A DNA stretch of 23,026 nucleotides from Phoronis ovalis. Lineage: Eukaryota; Phoronida; Phoronidae. Below the pieces are notes generated by a model. That model was not told the origin of the DNA, ran no database searches, and saw only the letters and a program-made list of their open reading frames with translations. Where the stretch lies: NCBI GenBank assembly GCA_028565635.1, contig JAOXYB010081832.1:1-23026 (forward strand), read 5' to 3'. Positions within the stretch are counted from its first letter, which is position 1. Each line of letters starts with the position of its first letter. This document shows positions 21,257 through 23,026 of the stretch, in pieces. The position numbers were made by a program, and so were the translations under genes.

Positions 21257-22360
21257 ATGGCAAGCCAAAACATCTTTACTGATTATCTAATGCACAAATC
21301 TGAAGAAGAAGCAAGTTTGCAAATTAATGATGAATATCAGTCAGATGATGAGGAAAAATCACACGAAAGCAATGAAAGTAATTCAGATGATGAATCAGAA
21401 TCAGTGAAAAGTTTTAAATGTAATTCTGGTGATGAGTCACAGACAAATGATAAACTGTATGAATGTGAAACCTGTAATAAAACATTTATATCTCATGACC
21501 ACCTAACAAAACACCAACAAAAACACCACCCATCAAATGTAAAACATATTGAAAGTGATAAGCTGTGTGAGTGTTCTTCATGTGGAAGGAGGTACTATAA
21601 CAGCAGTGGTTTAGATATGCATTTAAAAACAAGCACATGTGGACAGCAGTATCAGTGTGCAATGTGCGGTAAGAAATTTAACCAATCAAATCATTTTCAC
21701 AACCACGTGAAACAACATCTAGGTGTCACTATAGAAACTATTGTGAAAAAATCACGCTATCCAATGCATGAATGCAAAATTTGTTTTAAGAGGTTTAATA
21801 GAAGCGATGCTTTACTATCCCATAGAAGAACACATAATGATGATCGACCATACAAATGTGAAATATGTGAGAAGATGTTTAAACAAAAATCTACACTTCG
21901 TAACCATCATGCAGTGCATACTGGAAATCGCCCTCACGAATGTGAAATATGTGGAAGAAGATTTGACAGGAAGATTAATTTACAAGTTCATATGAGAATA
22001 CATACAGGAGATAAACCATTTCAATGTGAAATTTGTAATAAGAAATTTACTCATAGCCAAAGTCTTACCGCTCACTCTGCGGTACACACAGGCATTTATT
22101 ATTCTTGTGAAACTTGCAAGAAAAAATGTTCGACTAAAAGCGAATTAAAGATACATTACCGAGTACACACGGGTTATAAACCGTACCCGTGTGAGATTTG
22201 TGGGAAACGCTTTGGTCGCACGAATGCATTGCGTGTCCATTTGAGAACTCATTCCGGTGAAAAACCTTACAAATGTGAAATTTGTGATAAACCCTTTGCT
22301 CAAGCTAGTCATGTGCAGAGACATTTAGCAAAGCATAAAGCTGATGATGGGTGTAAATAA
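21257..22360 (+). CDS. C2H2 zinc-finger protein, ten fingers
   Basis: A 367-residue protein in one coding exon. Residues 1-65 are acidic and Ser-rich (SDDEEKSHESNESNSDDESE), with no KRAB, BTB or SCAN domain. Ten C2H2-type fingers follow from about residue 69 to 361. Finger 2 (CECSSCGRRYY...HLKTSTC) is a C2HC variant with wide final spacing. Finger 8 has Cys in place of the core aromatic (KKKCSTK). Linkers TGNRPHE, TGDKPFQ, TGYKPYP and SGEKPYK join fingers 5-10 and indicate a DNA-binding array, so a nuclear transcription regulator is likely. The start has A at -3 and G at +4. A splice acceptor at 21175 puts about 81 bases of 5' UTR on this exon. No specific orthologue is recognised. Confidence 0.93.
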   Translation: MASQNIFTDYLMHKSEEEASLQINDEYQSDDEEKSHESNESNSDDESESVKSFKCNSGDESQTNDKLYECETCNKTFISHDHLTKHQQKHHPSNVKHIESDKLCECSSCGRRYYNSSGLDMHLKTSTCGQQYQCAMCGKKFNQSNHFHNHVKQHLGVTIETIVKKSRYPMHECKICFKRFNRSDALLSHRRTHNDDRPYKCEICEKMFKQKSTLRNHHAVHTGNRPHECEICGRRFDRKINLQVHMRIHTGDKPFQCEICNKKFTHSQSLTAHSAVHTGIYYSCETCKKKCSTKSELKIHYRVHTGYKPYPCEICGKRFGRTNALRVHLRTHSGEKPYKCEICDKPFAQASHVQRHLAKHKADDGCK

Positions 22361-23026
22361 CAATCATCATTCCTCTGTTTTGTGGTTGCATTTATTTTAA
22401 GATTTAAGTCTTCATATCATGTTTTAACCAAATATATGCTCTTTCGTCTATTTGACAATCGCCTTGAAAATTTCAGTCTCAAATATTGCCATCCTTAAAA
22501 ATGACCTAGGACAACAATTGAATTTTTAAACATATGTCTGTCTCTATTAAAAATACTGTCATGGTATTTGCTGTTCAGCCACACTTGACTTTTGTTTCTG
22601 ATAACAAGCATGACAAATAAAAAAACACCACCTTAGTTTTTATGTATAACACAGAAAAAATCTGTAATCATGTTCTTTTTTTAAATAAAAGGATCTATGT
22701 GAAATGGTATCCTCATCTTTTACTTGGGAATGTAAACAAACAACCGAGGATGGAAAGCACTGTGTAGACTGACATCAGTCATTAGAAACATTGATTGGAA
22801 GTTTTTTAATAAATGCATTATAGTACTAAAATACATAAAACAGTTGCCAGAATAAACTGGTAAGCTCTCTGCACTATCATATGTTTATGTGGTCTACTGT
22901 ATGTTTATATGCTTTATATATGTTTCTGTAAAGCTAGAAGTGCCATATATTTTCTCCTTGAAATTCAAAGACTGCCAGATTATTTTGTCTTTTACATTAA
23001 ATTTTTAGACAAATCTTTTAAATGAC
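22361..23026 (+). other. 3' UTR and downstream flank of the zinc-finger gene
   Basis: A/T-rich with no further exon seen. AATAAA hexamers at 22616-22621, 22684-22689 and 22851-22856 are candidate poly(A) signals. The 22684 copy has T/G-rich sequence within 40 bases, but the choice is not certain. Confidence 0.45.

Overview
This is a gene-sparse, AT-rich animal nuclear sequence. Reasons: multi-exon genes with GT-AG introns of about 0.3 to 2 kb, TATA-type promoters, AATAAA signals, a C2H2 zinc-finger gene and a non-autonomous DNA transposon. A marine invertebrate, perhaps a hemichordate or another deuterostome, would fit. The species cannot be fixed from the sequence, so this is a low-confidence guess.

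Bases 1-18,360 hold a tandem array of four paralogous units on the minus strand. In transcription order they are D (18354-14929), C (14436-11197), B (9118-4622) and A (3915-381). The complete unit, C, has five exons: a signal-peptide exon, three exons of a beta-propeller-like domain, and a last exon that completes the propeller and carries a purple/tartrate-resistant acid phosphatase (TRAP) domain. The predicted product is a secreted 587-residue propeller-phosphatase fusion. Exon lengths (58, 206, 264, 225 and 1011 nt) and phases are the same in each intact copy. A has the propeller and phosphatase exons but only an eroded promoter and signal-peptide exon. B has an intact signal peptide and propeller but ends in a Thr/Pro tail with no phosphatase. 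D is a decayed B-type copy with an intact first exon.

The order D-C and B-A suggests that a two-gene block (propeller-only plus propeller-phosphatase) was duplicated. Later gene conversion would explain why different segments of B match C or D. B's last exon ends near a phase-1 GT that is in frame with A's first exon. B and A may therefore be one gene encoding a signal peptide, two propellers and a phosphatase.

Bases 18,360-21,175 are mostly non-coding. They contain a 398-bp transposon with a perfect 8-bp target duplication and a possible two-exon secreted micropeptide on the plus strand. Bases 21,176-22,900 carry an intronless-ORF C2H2 zinc-finger gene (10 fingers) with its 5' UTR splice site and candidate poly(A) signals. 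Bases 1-160 look like the end of a coding exon of an unidentified plus-strand gene or element. Other structures are a small GCTCGC tandem array at 10.5-10.8 kb and two spaced inverted repeats.
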